A DNA stretch of 64,000 nt from Afipia sp. P52-10 (GTDB lineage Bacteria; Pseudomonadota; Alphaproteobacteria; Rhizobiales; Xanthobacteraceae): the NCBI RefSeq assembly GCF_000516555.1, contig NZ_AZSJ01000003.1:2811619-2875618 (forward strand). The letters are read 5' to 3'. The position numbers were made by a program, and so were the translations under genes. The notes under the pieces were generated by a model. That model had not been told where the DNA came from and made no database searches. It was given only the letters and a program-made list of their open reading frames with translations. Positions within the stretch are counted from its first letter, which is position 1, and each line of letters begins with the position of its first letter. This document shows positions 9,212 through 17,843 of the stretch, in pieces.

Positions 9212-9820
9212 TCATGCCGCGTGTTTGAAGGTGCGAAGCCAGGCGTTGACCCGCGCATCGGGGTCCTTCGCCTGGGTGACGTCGCTGACGACGGCGATGG
9301 AATCGGCGCCAGCCTCGAAAATCTCCTTGGCCTGCTCAAGCTTGATGCCGCCGATCGCGACCAGCGGAATTTCGCCGACCCGGCGCTTCCATTCGGTGAT
9401 GCGCGGAATGCCCTGCGGTCCGAAGCGCATGACCTTCAGCGTGGTCGGGAAGATCGGTCCGAGCGCGATGTAGTCCGGCGCATGCTTGAGGGCGGTTTCA
9501 AGTTCCGTGTCGTCGTGGGTGGACAGGCCGAGCGTGAGATTGGCGCGGCGGATCGCCTTCACGTCCGCCTGGGCCAGGTCCTCCTGGCCGAGATGCAGGT
9601 GTTTGGCGCCCGCGTCGATCGCCGCCTGCCAATAGTCGTTGACGACGAGCTGGGTGCCGGTGCCGTCGGTGATCGCAAGCGCTTCGCGCATCAGCGCGAC
9701 GGCCTGCGGATAATCGAGATCCTTCGCGCGCAGTTGGACGGTGCCGACGCCGAGCGCGGTCAGGCGCTTGACCCAGGCGATGCTGTCGACGACGGGATAA
9801 AAGCGATCAGGATGCTGCAT
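9212..9820 (-). CDS. thiE: Thiamine-phosphate synthase (pyrophosphorylase)
   Basis: A 202-residue TIM-barrel enzyme joining HMP-pyrophosphate and thiazole phosphate into thiamine phosphate. Family signatures include [48 protein letters not shown] and VAIGGI near the C-terminus. The ATG at 9820 overlaps the end of thiG by 14 bp, which fits translational coupling; an upstream TTG at 9838 is a weaker alternative. The usual QxREKD is here QLRAKD, a small departure. Confidence 0.93.
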   Translation of the reverse strand: MQHPDRFYPVVDSIAWVKRLTALGVGTVQLRAKDLDYPQAVALMREALAITDGTGTQLVVNDYWQAAIDAGAKHLHLGQEDLAQADVKAIRRANLTLGLSTHDDTELETALKHAPDYIALGPIFPTTLKVMRFGPQGIPRITEWKRRVGEIPLVAIGGIKLEQAKEIFEAGADSIAVVSDVTQAKDPDARVNAWLRTFKHAA

Positions 9821-10589
9821 GCCAGAACGGTGTTCCAATGACCGGGGTTGACGGAGAGGCGAAATCGCGCGGCGCCATCAGCCCCGCTTCGAACGCGGAG
9901 CGACCGGCTTCGACGGCGAGGCGGAAGGCGTTGGCCATCGCCACCGGATCGGCAGCTTTGGCGACGGCAGTATTGAGCAGCACCGCATCGTAACCAAGCT
10001 CGAGCGCTTCGGCGGCATGCGACGGAGCGCCGAGGCCGGCATCGACCACCAGCGTTACGTCCGGCAGCCTCTGCCGCAACAGTCTCAGAGCCTCGCGATT
10101 GATGATCCCGCGTGCGCTGCCGATCGGGGCAGCCCAGGGCATGATCACGCGACAGCCGGCGTCGGCGAGCCGCATGGCGACGCCGAGATCTTCCGTGCAG
10201 TAAGGATAGACCTCGAAACCATCCTTGATCAGGATGGAGGCGGCTTCGACGAGTCCCACGACATCCGGCTGCAGCGTCTCTTGATCGGCGATCACTTCCA
10301 GCTTGATGCGGGCGGTGCCGAACAGCTCGCGGGCGAGCTTCGCGGTCGTGACCGCTTCGCGCACGCTATGGCAGCCTGCGGTGTTCGGCAGGACGGCGAC
10401 GCCAAGCTCGCGGATCAAGGACCAGAATGCATCGCCGGTCTTGCCGCCTGCCGATTCGCGCCGCACCGATACGGTGACGAGACTTGCGCCGGAGGCTCGG
10501 ATCGCCTGCTGCATGATCGCCGGCGACGGATAGAGCGCCGTGCCGATCAACAGCCGCGAGGAGAACTGTTCGCCATAGAAAGTGACCAT
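9807..10589 (-). CDS. thiG: Thiazole synthase ThiG
   Basis: A 260-residue TIM-barrel enzyme that condenses deoxyxylulose phosphate, ThiS thiocarboxylate and dehydroglycine into thiazole phosphate. Evidence is the N-terminal [14 protein letters not shown], the segment [15 protein letters not shown] containing the Schiff-base lysine, and the phosphate-binding end with [18 protein letters not shown]. Start is ATG at 10589 with a strong AAGGAGG site, 3 bp after thiS. Its product partner ThiS and the dehydroglycine supplier ThiO are encoded directly upstream. Confidence 0.96.
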   Translation of the reverse strand: MVTFYGEQFSSRLLIGTALYPSPAIMQQAIRASGASLVTVSVRRESAGGKTGDAFWSLIRELGVAVLPNTAGCHSVREAVTTAKLARELFGTARIKLEVIADQETLQPDVVGLVEAASILIKDGFEVYPYCTEDLGVAMRLADAGCRVIMPWAAPIGSARGIINREALRLLRQRLPDVTLVVDAGLGAPSHAAEALELGYDAVLLNTAVAKAADPVAMANAFRLAVEAGRSAFEAGLMAPRDFASPSTPVIGTPFWHAAS

Positions 10590-10592
10590 GCA

Positions 10593-10790
10593 TCAGCCTC
10601 CTTGTCGGGGCGTGAGAATCTCGATCGCGTCGCCTTCGGCCAGCGTGGTGTCGGCCCAACGGGCGCGCGGCACCACGTCGTGGTTCACCGCGATGGCGAA
10701 ATGCGTGCCCTCGTAGTCGAGCTCGCCGAGCAGGGCCGCGACATGGGTCGCGGAGATGTCTTTTTGTTCGCCGTTGACGATTACGCGCAT
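10593..10790 (-). CDS. thiS: Sulfur carrier protein ThiS
   Basis: A 65-residue ubiquitin-fold carrier ending in the essential Gly-Gly (TPRQGG), which is adenylated and then thiocarboxylated to deliver sulfur to ThiG. It starts at ATG 10790, inside the last codons of thiO (10-bp overlap), and is followed by thiG after 3 bp, so translation is probably coupled. The beta-grasp pattern starts MRVIVNGEQ and includes VAVNHDVVPR-type strands (AIAVNHDVVPR). Length and both ends fit the family well. Confidence 0.95.
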   Translation of the reverse strand: MRVIVNGEQKDISATHVAALLGELDYEGTHFAIAVNHDVVPRARWADTTLAEGDAIEILTPRQGG

Positions 10791-11797
10791 TGCATCACCT
10801 CGTTGTCGATCGCGCCGTGCTGCAGATAGGTCGCCGTCAGTTCGGCGAGCGCGGGCGCAAGCAGGAAACCGTGTCGATAAAGTCCGTTCACCACGATCCG
10901 TTCGCCGTCGATCCGGATGCGCGGCAGGTTGTCGGGGAAAGCGGGGCGCAGGCCGGCACCGATCTCGACGATCCGCGCCTCGGCGAAGGCGGGATGCACT
11001 GCATAGGCCGCACTGAGCAGTTCGAGCGCCGAGCGCACGCTCACGCCGTCGTCGTCGGATTCGATCGTCGTTGCGCCGATCATGAAGCGGTTGTCCTGCC
11101 GCGGCACGATGTAGAGCGGCCAACGTGGATGGATCAGGCGGACGGGGCGGTTGAGCACGACTTCCGCCGTCTCGACGACGATCATCTCGCCCTTCACCGC
11201 GCGAAGATCGCCGAGCGTGTCGCGCGCGGCGATGCCCCGGCAATCGATCGTCAGGCCGTCGGTGACGGTGAGGTTGCGCGCGCTGCCGTAGTGGATCGCA
11301 ACGCCTGCGTCGGTCAGCCGCTGGTGCAACTGCGGCAACACCTTGCGCGGCTCGACATGACTTTCTTCGGCGAAGAACAGCGCCCGGTCGAACAGGCCCG
11401 CAAGCGACGGCTCGAGGTCGGTGATGGCCTCGCGGTCCACTTGCGCGTGCCCCGTGGTGCGCTGAGCGAAACGCTCGAAGTCCGTGCGGTCACGACGATG
11501 GGCGACCACGAGCGTTCCGCTCAGCGGGATGTCGGGAAACTCGCGGCGCCAGAGATCGAGCGAATGGGCGCCGAGCCGGGTGATGACGGGTTCGGCCTCC
11601 TCGCTCTCGCAGTAGGGCGCCAGCATTCCGCCGGCCCAGTAGCCCGTCGATGTCTTTAAAGAGCGGTCGTCGCGGTCGTACAGCGCGACGCTAAAGCCCG
11701 CGCGCGCCAAGGCAAGCGCCTGCCATGAGCCAGCGACACCTGCACCGATAATGCTGATTTGCGCCGATTGGCGCTTTGACACCGCGTTTTGCAACAT
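10781..11797 (-). CDS. thiO: Glycine oxidase ThiO
   Basis: A 338-residue FAD-dependent amine oxidase that makes dehydroglycine for thiazole synthesis using oxygen. The N-terminal Rossmann motif is present (IIGAGVAGSWQALALARAG) and the C-terminal FAD motif GLYRHGFLLAPALAE closes the fold. The ATG at 11797 is the first base after the TPP riboswitch closing helix; a GTG at 11782 is a weaker alternative. ThiO rather than ThiH fits an aerobic lifestyle. It is first in the thiOSGEC operon and overlaps thiS by 10 bp. Confidence 0.93.
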   Translation of the reverse strand: MLQNAVSKRQSAQISIIGAGVAGSWQALALARAGFSVALYDRDDRSLKTSTGYWAGGMLAPYCESEEAEPVITRLGAHSLDLWRREFPDIPLSGTLVVAHRRDRTDFERFAQRTTGHAQVDREAITDLEPSLAGLFDRALFFAEESHVEPRKVLPQLHQRLTDAGVAIHYGSARNLTVTDGLTIDCRGIAARDTLGDLRAVKGEMIVVETAEVVLNRPVRLIHPRWPLYIVPRQDNRFMIGATTIESDDDGVSVRSALELLSAAYAVHPAFAEARIVEIGAGLRPAFPDNLPRIRIDGERIVVNGLYRHGFLLAPALAELTATYLQHGAIDNEVMQCA

Positions 11798-11917
11798 TCC
11801 CGTCCCTTCGCCGGCATAACCCGGATCAGGTTCGAAGGGTCACCACGGTGATCTCGCGATCGTCTCGATCAGCGAACCGATGTGGAATCTCAGCTCCTGC
11901 CGGAGCCCCCCTCGGAA
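11798..11917 (-). promoter_or_regulatory. TPP riboswitch (THI element)
   Basis: Read on the minus strand, the leader contains the classical THI-box parts: a GGGGGGCTCC...GGAGCTGAGA arm (11881-11912 region) and the conserved CCTTCGAACCTGATCC, then GGTTATGCCGGCGAAGGGA (11803-11838 region). The outer P1 helix pairs TTCCG (11913-11917) with CGGGA (11798-11802), and the thiO ATG follows with no gap. The AAGGGACGGGA ribosome-binding stretch lies in the aptamer, so thiamine pyrophosphate binding should directly hide it and block translation. Confidence 0.93.
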
Positions 11918-11949
11918 CAGTGCTTATAATAGGCCTAAAGAAGCGAACG

Positions 11950-12444
11950 TCAACGGCGGCGCTTGCTCTGCGACGAGGCCGGAATCAGCGAGAGCGGCTC
12001 GCCGGGTTGCGGCGCAGCGTCCGCATAGGCATTTGCAGCACGCATCCGCTGGCGCTTGGCGACATAGTAGTAGCCGCTCGCATAGTAGCCGACTGCGCGA
12101 CCATGATGGCCGTTTGCTGCACGATATGCGCCGGCGAGATAGCGGATACCATAGGTGAGATTGGTTTCGGGATCGCGCAGGCCGGCTGCGCTTCCGGTGT
12201 AGCCGAGGCCGCGCGCGGTTGCGAGCTTGATCTGCATCAGACCGATGGCGCCGCCGCGGCCCATTGCGCCGGCATTGTAGCGGCTCTCGCGCATGATGAC
12301 GCGATGCACCAGTTCCGTCGGCACGCCATTTGCCGCGGCATGACTCTCGATGATGGCGCTGTAGGGGGTGCCCGAGGATTGAGCGAAGGCGGACGACGCG
12401 ATCGTGGTGGCGGCAAGCGTCGCCACGAGCAGAGCGGCTTTCAT
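11950..12444 (-). CDS. Secreted lytic transglycosylase (SLT domain)
   Basis: A 164-residue exported murein hydrolase that cleaves the MurNAc-GlcNAc bond. A signal peptide is clear (MKAALLVATLAATTIASSAFA, cut near SSAFA-QS). The SLT domain follows with catalytic glutamate in VIMRESRYNAGAMG, then GAIGLMQIKLATA and NLTYGIRYLAG. The tail is basic (SQSKRRR). ATG at 12444 was chosen because it begins the signal peptide; the frame is open upstream but gives no sensible N-terminus. It stands alone on the minus strand. Confidence 0.9.
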   Translation of the reverse strand: MKAALLVATLAATTIASSAFAQSSGTPYSAIIESHAAANGVPTELVHRVIMRESRYNAGAMGRGGAIGLMQIKLATARGLGYTGSAAGLRDPETNLTYGIRYLAGAYRAANGHHGRAVGYYASGYYYVAKRQRMRAANAYADAAPQPGEPLSLIPASSQSKRRR

Positions 12445-12662
12445 GATTCCGAAGTCCCCAATTGTGCTGTGAAGCGACCGACCCGTGCTGGAGCGGTTAG
12501 CACGGACCCGGGCGTACGCAAACACACCATCGTCATGAGCCGGGCTCAGAAGCGACAGAAATCACATTGCCGACACGATATCGCCGGAATGCGCGACCGA
12601 ATGTGGCGCGACGGACGGTTCCCATCGCCTTCTGACGGCGCTCGATGCTCTGAATTGGGCGC

Positions 12663-12917
12663 TCAGATGAACCTCACGCCCACCGTCTTGCCCCTACGCC
12701 AGGCGACTTCGCAGAGCCGTCCGCTTCGCACGTCGCGGGAAAATGTGAGCCGCAACGTCGTGTGCGCCGGCGCAAGATCTTCGACCTGAAGCTTTGCGCC
12801 GGTCTCCGATAGGTCGAGCACGATGCAGGGGCGGGAGGCGAAACTGCCATCGAGGACTACCCACGCAGGTCTTTGCATCGATTTTCGGGAGTCCCGCTTC
12901 TTCTTGCCGAATAACAT
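12663..12917 (-). CDS. Small PilZ-domain protein
   Basis: An 84-residue single PilZ domain, a fold that often binds cyclic di-GMP. The D-x-S-x-x-G box is present (LDLSETGAKL, about residues 34-43) and the domain ends GKTVGVRFI as usual. The N-terminus is rich in Lys and Arg (FGKKKRDSRKSMQR), the place where the RxxxR half of the c-di-GMP site should lie, but the exact spacing is off (RxxR and RxxxxR), so binding is uncertain. No neighbour hints at a partner. Confidence 0.8.
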   Translation of the reverse strand: MLFGKKKRDSRKSMQRPAWVVLDGSFASRPCIVLDLSETGAKLQVEDLAPAHTTLRLTFSRDVRSGRLCEVAWRRGKTVGVRFI

Positions 12918-13155
12918 GGGCCGTTCTGAACGTTTTGACGCAAATGCGCACAGCTTGCGGCTGCGTTGCGCGCCGCTTCAAATAAGCGTTTCGCCGATCG
13001 TTGCAAATCGAGATGCTGCAAATGGTGAACGCGTGCGGGGCTGGTTGCGGTGCACGTTGCGGCTGTGGGGTGGGCCGCCTCACGGAGGAGTTCGCCAATC
13101 CGATTCCAACATCTGCATCGTTACAATGCTTCCGGTTCTGAACCCGTCAGAATCG

Positions 13156-14721
13156 CTAAAGGCCGGGAAGCTGTGTCACCGCGACGTTGATCGCACCATC
13201 GGCTTCGGCGATCACGCGCAGAGTTTTGGAATCATAGGCGATCTCGGCGAGCCGGACCGCGGAGATCGCGGCATCCACCCTGACGCCTTGCTCGTTCTTG
13301 CGCAGGTCGGCCATCGCATCGGCGATCTTCTCGCGGGCCTCGGTTGCGAATGGCTTCAGGTCGATCGTCGCGCGGTCCTCCAGCGCCTTTTCCATGTAAG
13401 GCACGGCCTGGCGCGCGGCGGCGCCCAGCAGGCCGAACGCGGCCTCCGATTCCACCGCAAGCTCGATATTGGTGAGCTTGAGCGTCTGGTTGGCCTGATC
13501 GAGCACTGGTTTGCCCCACACATGCACAGTGGCGTCGGCGCCGAATCCGAACCAGCTCTTCTTCTCTGTGCCGGCAACCACCAGCGAGATCAGCAGCCGT
13601 TCACCGGACGGTGCGACGGTGGCGCTCTTGACCGTCACGGCCACAGGCCCGCTGCCGTCTTCGGGGAACGTGCGTCCTCGCAGCTGCGCGTCGATGATCT
13701 TGTTCACCTCGGTAAACGGCAGATCGAGCGGCACGCCGACCTTGACCACGCTCTTGTCCGCTGGCGGAACGATCTGCAGCACGGCCGGGAAGGGGCAGTC
13801 CGGCTTGGTCTGAGACGTGGTCACGGCGGTCTGTGCTTCGATGCCGAGCATCAGCGTGACGTTGGTCGCGTCGATCCTCGGTTGAGCGGCAATGGCCTTG
13901 GTCGGCTTCATCTCGAGATACAAAGGCGGCAGGCCTGGCGCCGCTGCGGGCAACGGAATCGAGCGGCACATCTTCACCCATTCGCGCCGCGCGGATTGCT
14001 CCAGCGTCGTGTCGTTCTTGGCGCGTTCGCGCAGAGCGCCAAGCTGCTCGTCCACCATCTTGTTCATCAGCGGGCGAAGCTGGTCGTTGACGCCGAGCCG
14101 GATGCCGGACACGTTGAGGTTGGTGTCGGCGAGGTTCACCTGCGCGGAGAGGTTGGGATCGATCCGCCAGTTGCTGGCCAATTGCGGATGGGCCTGCACT
14201 GCGACGTTGCCGCGGATGTCGGCATTGGCGTTGAGCTGCTTGATCGAGATGCGTCCGACCTGCTCGGCTGCCTTGCCGCCGAGCAGTTGTCCGACCAAGC
14301 CGCTGATCGCGCCGCCGGCCTCCTGCGACAGCGAGCCCTTCGCATTGACGGTGCCGTTAACGGCGGTCGCAAGCGAGATCGTGTTGTTATTGCCGGTTGC
14401 GGTGATGGTTCCGCGCGCAGCCGCCCAGTTGATGTCGGCGTTCTGGATCAATTGCGGCGCCGGATTGTCGGCGCGCCCGTTGAAGTTGCGCGGGGCCGCG
14501 CGATCGACCGCATCGCGGATCGATGCGAGCGTGATCGTCACCGGAGCGAGCACCGTGGATACCCGCGTCGGCGGAGGCAATGGCGGCAGTTCGGTCAGTG
14601 CTGGCTTCGGCCCGCTACCGGACGCCGAGCTGCGCGGTGAGAACCAGTCCATGATCCACAAGCTGGCAAAGAAGGAAATGATGAGGCTCGCTATCGCAAG
14701 CACGATTGTTCGCAGACGCAT
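13156..14721 (-). CDS. DUF4403 family membrane-anchored protein
   Basis: A 521-residue protein with an N-terminal membrane anchor (about residues 7-25) and a Pro-rich linker (LTELPPLPPPTR), followed by a long periplasmic region matching DUF4403. Visible features are two repeated beta-rich lipid-binding-like halves, conserved WVKMCRSIPLP, and the C-terminal LRVIAEADGAINVAVTQL. Function is not established; the family has been compared with tubular lipid-binding folds, so an envelope lipid role is possible. Start is ATG at 14721. A strong hairpin lies upstream. Confidence 0.85.
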   Translation of the reverse strand: MRLRTIVLAIASLIISFFASLWIMDWFSPRSSASGSGPKPALTELPPLPPPTRVSTVLAPVTITLASIRDAVDRAAPRNFNGRADNPAPQLIQNADINWAAARGTITATGNNNTISLATAVNGTVNAKGSLSQEAGGAISGLVGQLLGGKAAEQVGRISIKQLNANADIRGNVAVQAHPQLASNWRIDPNLSAQVNLADTNLNVSGIRLGVNDQLRPLMNKMVDEQLGALRERAKNDTTLEQSARREWVKMCRSIPLPAAAPGLPPLYLEMKPTKAIAAQPRIDATNVTLMLGIEAQTAVTTSQTKPDCPFPAVLQIVPPADKSVVKVGVPLDLPFTEVNKIIDAQLRGRTFPEDGSGPVAVTVKSATVAPSGERLLISLVVAGTEKKSWFGFGADATVHVWGKPVLDQANQTLKLTNIELAVESEAAFGLLGAAARQAVPYMEKALEDRATIDLKPFATEAREKIADAMADLRKNEQGVRVDAAISAVRLAEIAYDSKTLRVIAEADGAINVAVTQLPGL

Positions 14722-14792
14722 CCCCGGTGTACCGCCTTCGCTGATTCAGCGGCGGAGTCTACAGGCGTTCCGGAAGCGAGACCAGCCGCGTG

Positions 14793-14827
14793 GCAAAGCG
14801 CCGGAAGCCTTAGTTCCGGCGCTTTGC
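14793..14827. terminator. Strong 14-bp perfect hairpin
   Basis: gcaaagcgccggaa and its exact reverse complement ttccggcgctttgc flank a 7-nt loop. It lies just after the stop of the L,D-transpeptidase at 14848 (minus strand) and before the DUF4403 gene. There is no long T-run on the minus side, so it may act as a terminator or as a transcript-stabilising stem. Confidence 0.6.
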
Positions 14828-14847
14828 TTCTCATGGGCGTGGCGCTA

Positions 14848-15525
14848 CTAGCTGCGCTTGCCGAGTCGAGTGTCGGCGCGCCGGTCCATCGGCTTGACGA
14901 CGACCTTCGTGCCGATGCCGACGCGTGCGTAAAGATCAGCCACGTCGTCATTGGTCATGCGAATGCAGCCAGACGAAACCCGCCGGCCGATCGTCGAAGG
15001 ATCGTTGGTGCCGTGAATGCGATACATGGTGCCGCCGAGATACATCGCGCGGGCGCCGAGCGGATTGCCGGGGCCGCCGGCCACGAAGCGCGGCAGATAA
15101 GGCTGACGCGCGACCATCTCCGGCGGTGGAGTCCAGTCGGGCCATTCGGCCTTGCGTGAGATCGTCTGGACGCCGGACCAGGTGAAACCTTCGCGGCCGA
15201 CACCGATGCCGTAGCGGACCGCACGCCCGCCGCCGAGCACATAGTAGAGATAGGTGTTCGGGGTGTCGATGATCACGGTGCCCGGCGCCTCGGCGCCGCT
15301 GTAGGCAACGATCTGCCGCCTGAAGCGCGCGGCGAGTTCGCTCGTCCCGCTGTCGTCTTCGATCTGCGGCGCCTCTCCCTGAACGGGTGGCGTGAAGAAG
15401 GGAAGGGTTTGCAGCGGCGCCGCGTGCGTCGGCGCGGAGCCGAGCGCGAGGGCGATTCCGAAAGCGAAGAGAGCGGCTGCGCTGGTTTTGGCACTGCGTA
15501 CGGGAAGGCTGCGAAGGGTAAGCAT
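14848..15525 (-). CDS. L,D-transpeptidase (YkuD domain)
   Basis: A 225-residue exported enzyme that makes 3-3 cross-links in peptidoglycan or attaches proteins to it. After a signal peptide (about residues 1-31, ending APTHA), the YkuD domain carries the catalytic motif IHGTNDPSTIGRRVSSGC followed by IRM, with active-site Cys in SSGCIRM and His in YRIHGT. ATG at 15525 has an AGGGG site; 15564 gives an unlikely extension. A second YkuD gene lies at 61844-62563. Confidence 0.92.
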   Translation of the reverse strand: MLTLRSLPVRSAKTSAAALFAFGIALALGSAPTHAAPLQTLPFFTPPVQGEAPQIEDDSGTSELAARFRRQIVAYSGAEAPGTVIIDTPNTYLYYVLGGGRAVRYGIGVGREGFTWSGVQTISRKAEWPDWTPPPEMVARQPYLPRFVAGGPGNPLGARAMYLGGTMYRIHGTNDPSTIGRRVSSGCIRMTNDDVADLYARVGIGTKVVVKPMDRRADTRLGKRS

Positions 15526-15675
15526 GACCGTGCCCCTGTTTGAATGCACCTGCCGTTGCGGCATGTTGTTGCAACGCTCAGTACCCGGTCACGGTTTCGC
15601 CATATCTTCGTGAGCCGCAAAAAATGGTTTCGCCGACGTGTCGCAGTGTTTCGCGAAGCCCATTCGACGAAGTAG

Positions 15676-15721
15676 AAAATAAAAAATCCGGGCCGGCACC
15701 AGTTTGGCGCATCCCGGATTT
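15676..15721 (-). terminator. Intrinsic terminator of the 27-residue peptide gene
   Basis: On the minus strand, AAATCCGGG and CCCGGATTT form a 9-bp stem (15713-15721 with 15684-15692) followed by a T-rich run (TTTTTTATTTT in the minus direction). It lies 55 bp after the stop of the tiny gene at 15777 and supports that gene as a real transcript. Confidence 0.75.
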
Positions 15722-15776
15722 CAAAATGCGATCGACCTATCGTGCGGCGGCGCGCCGTGTCAGGTCATGCTCCAGC

Positions 15777-15860
15777 TCAGATCATACCCAGCACAATGGC
15801 GCAGACGAATGCGAATGCCGCGTACGCAGCAATGACGTTGAGTTTGCCGACGAAATTCAT
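15777..15860 (-). CDS. 27-residue single-helix membrane peptide
   Basis: ATG at 15860 after an AGGGAGC site opens a 27-codon frame: MNFVGKLNVIAAYAAF continuing AFVCAIVLGMI, then TGA. The peptide is almost one transmembrane helix with a short polar N-terminus. It has its own ribosome site and is followed by a good intrinsic terminator, so a complete small transcription unit is present. No family is asserted; function unknown. Confidence 0.6.
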   Translation of the reverse strand: MNFVGKLNVIAAYAAFAFVCAIVLGMI

Positions 15861-16083
15861 GGGATGGCTCCCTGCTTCGACGTTACGCTCCTCGGGTCTT
15901 CTCGTACCGGCAGGACCTTGTTGTTTGTCCTAAAAAGCCGGACGACGGGACGGCGCAGGCCGCTTCCCGTCCTGACCACAACGCCTGCACCCGTCTTTCG
16001 TTCCCGGGCGGGAAAACATGGTAAAAAATGAGTGAAAACAATGCATTGACTGCTCATTAAATATATTGAGCAAGACTGCGCGC

Positions 16084-17307
16084 ATGACGCGCAGAGTTTG
16101 TTTGTATCTCGTCGGCTCGCTCGTCCTCGTATCGCTTGCAGGCTGTGGCCGCGGTTTCTTCACCGTGGAGCGGGAAGCGTGGCGCGCCGAGGCGGAAGCT
16201 GCCTGTCTGAAATCGGGAACCGTGAAGGAGAGCGCGACGGTCGTGCGCATTTCGCCGATCTCGGGTCCTGGCTCCTGCGGCGCAGAGTACCCGCTGAAGG
16301 TGGCTTCGCTCGGCGACACGCTGAGCGCCATCGGATATTCAGCGGACCTGCGTCCGCCAGGTGGCATCCCGAATGCGAACCAGCCGCGCTGGCCGATCAA
16401 CCCGCAATATTCCTCGCAGCCGCCGCAGTCGTATCCGGCCCAGTCTTATCCGCCGGCGCAGCCGGGGCCGATGTCGCTGCATGCGCCTGGGGCTGCGCCG
16501 CCGAACGGCAACGATGGACCGGGAGGCGCTCCTCCGCCGGGCTATGGTGCGGACGGCCCTGCCCAGAACGCGGGCCAACTCTATGAGACATCACCGCGCC
16601 TCGGCACCCCGAATTACGGCGGTCCCGTCGGCTTGCAGCGGGAATATCCGTCCGAGCGGCCGCTGCCCCGGCTTGGTCCCTCGCGCGGCGACCAGACTGC
16701 CTCGATCGGCCCAGTCGGCGTGAAGCCGGCGGCGACGCTGGCATGTCCGTTGGTTTCGGCGCTCGACCGCTGGATTAACGAGACGGTGCAACCAGCGGCG
16801 ATCCGCTGGTTCAATCAACCGGTGAGCGAGATCAAGCAGATCTCCGCCTACTCCTGCCGCGGCATGAACGGTAATCCGAACGCGCGGATTTCCGAGCACG
16901 CGTTTGGCAACGCGCTGGACATCGCAGCGTTCACGTTGGCCGACGGCCGTCGCATCTCGGTGAAGGATGGCTGGCGCGGTCTGCCGGAGGAGCAAGGATT
17001 TCTGCGCGACGTGCAGGGAGGAGCGTGCCGGATGTTCACGACGGTTCTGGCGCCAGGTTCCAACGTCTATCATTACGACCATATCCACGTCGATCTGATG
17101 CGCCGCTCCTCCGGACGCGTGATCTGTCAGCCCGCTGCGGTCTCAGGCGAAATGATCGCCGCGCGTGCGTCTGGCGGTCGCTACGCCGGTCGTGATCCGG
17201 GGGTGACCGGTTCGATCGGCAGCAAGCGGCGGGTTCTCTCCAATCGGGCGACTAACGACGATGATTGGGTGGAGGATGAGTCCAACATCAAGGACAACGG
17301 CCGCTAA
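16084..17307 (+). CDS. Extensin-like lipoprotein
   Basis: A 407-residue predicted lipoprotein. The N-terminus is a lipoprotein signal with lipobox LAGC (VSLAGCGRG, Cys about residue 21). A Pro/Gly/Gln-rich linker (about residues 95-200) leads to an extensin-like C-terminal domain whose conserved parts are CRGMNGNPNARISEHAFG, NALDIAAF and HYDHIHVDL. This H-D-H arrangement resembles the zinc site of LAS peptidoglycan peptidases. ATG at 16084 was preferred over an upstream TTG at 16066. A TGCTCA-N10-TGAGCA repeat sits just upstream (16051-16072). Confidence 0.85.
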   Translation: MTRRVCLYLVGSLVLVSLAGCGRGFFTVEREAWRAEAEAACLKSGTVKESATVVRISPISGPGSCGAEYPLKVASLGDTLSAIGYSADLRPPGGIPNANQPRWPINPQYSSQPPQSYPAQSYPPAQPGPMSLHAPGAAPPNGNDGPGGAPPPGYGADGPAQNAGQLYETSPRLGTPNYGGPVGLQREYPSERPLPRLGPSRGDQTASIGPVGVKPAATLACPLVSALDRWINETVQPAAIRWFNQPVSEIKQISAYSCRGMNGNPNARISEHAFGNALDIAAFTLADGRRISVKDGWRGLPEEQGFLRDVQGGACRMFTTVLAPGSNVYHYDHIHVDLMRRSSGRVICQPAAVSGEMIAARASGGRYAGRDPGVTGSIGSKRRVLSNRATNDDDWVEDESNIKDNGR

Positions 17308-17620
17308 CGTTCCGCGTTGTCCGTTCGTCACGGCTTCAACAGGGATCGTGGCGGCACCGCGGCTTTCTGCCGGCGCGATTCGGTAGGTCGTAAATGAGAT
17401 TGCCGCTCCGGCTCGCGGCGGCTTGCCGCGCGCACGATTGCGCAAGCACGCAACAGCTTTTCAGAAATTTTCAATCGCGCCGCCGCCGCCGGCGAGCCGG
17501 TTTGATGCGCGCGTGCATCACTTCGGACTCGTGGGTGTGTTGACGTTGCGTCCGTGTTGCCAAATCGGCCCTTTGCGGGTATGACATCACCATTCCAGAT
17601 CGAACCTCAGGAGGACATGC
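17308..17620. other. Non-coding stretch before the ABC transporter
   Basis: No gene is seen in these 313 bases. It contains a short near-palindrome (TGATGCGCGCGTGCATCA, around 17503-17520) and ends with a strong CAGGAGG ribosome site feeding the mini-ORF at 17621. A promoter for the ABC gene presumably lies here, but none is convincing by eye. Confidence 0.4.
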
Positions 17621-17692
17621 ATGATTTCGATGTATTTGCTTGTCGCTCCCGCGCGTCCAGTCTTCGGATTGGATAGCTTCTCGGCCGCTTAG
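17621..17692 (+). CDS. Candidate leader peptide upstream of the ABC transporter
   Basis: A 23-codon frame, MISMYLLVAPARP then VFGLDSFSAA, starts at ATG 17621 six bases after a near-perfect CAGGAGG site and ends at TAG 17690-17692. It lies 151 bp before the transporter start. The ribosome site is stronger than that of the transporter itself, so translation is likely if the region is transcribed. It may be a regulatory leader peptide or a small protein. An overlapping 19-codon frame from ATG 17617 is a less likely product because its spacing is only 2 bases. Confidence 0.4.
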   Translation: MISMYLLVAPARPVFGLDSFSAA

Positions 17693-17843
17693 GTTTCTGC
17701 CGAGCTTTTTGGTTCGTACCGGTCGGGTTTGATCCCGGCCTTCTTCGACAATCCCAAGTTTTCTCGACGCTCGCAGGCACGCGTGTCTGTGGCGTCGGCA
17801 TCAGATGGAGCCGGCTTGCGCGCTTGCGCCGCCGGAACGTGTC

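Noticed and set aside
12823..14640. 605-codon open frame on the plus strand
   Set aside because: Antisense to the DUF4403 gene; no conserved domain and an unlikely composition.
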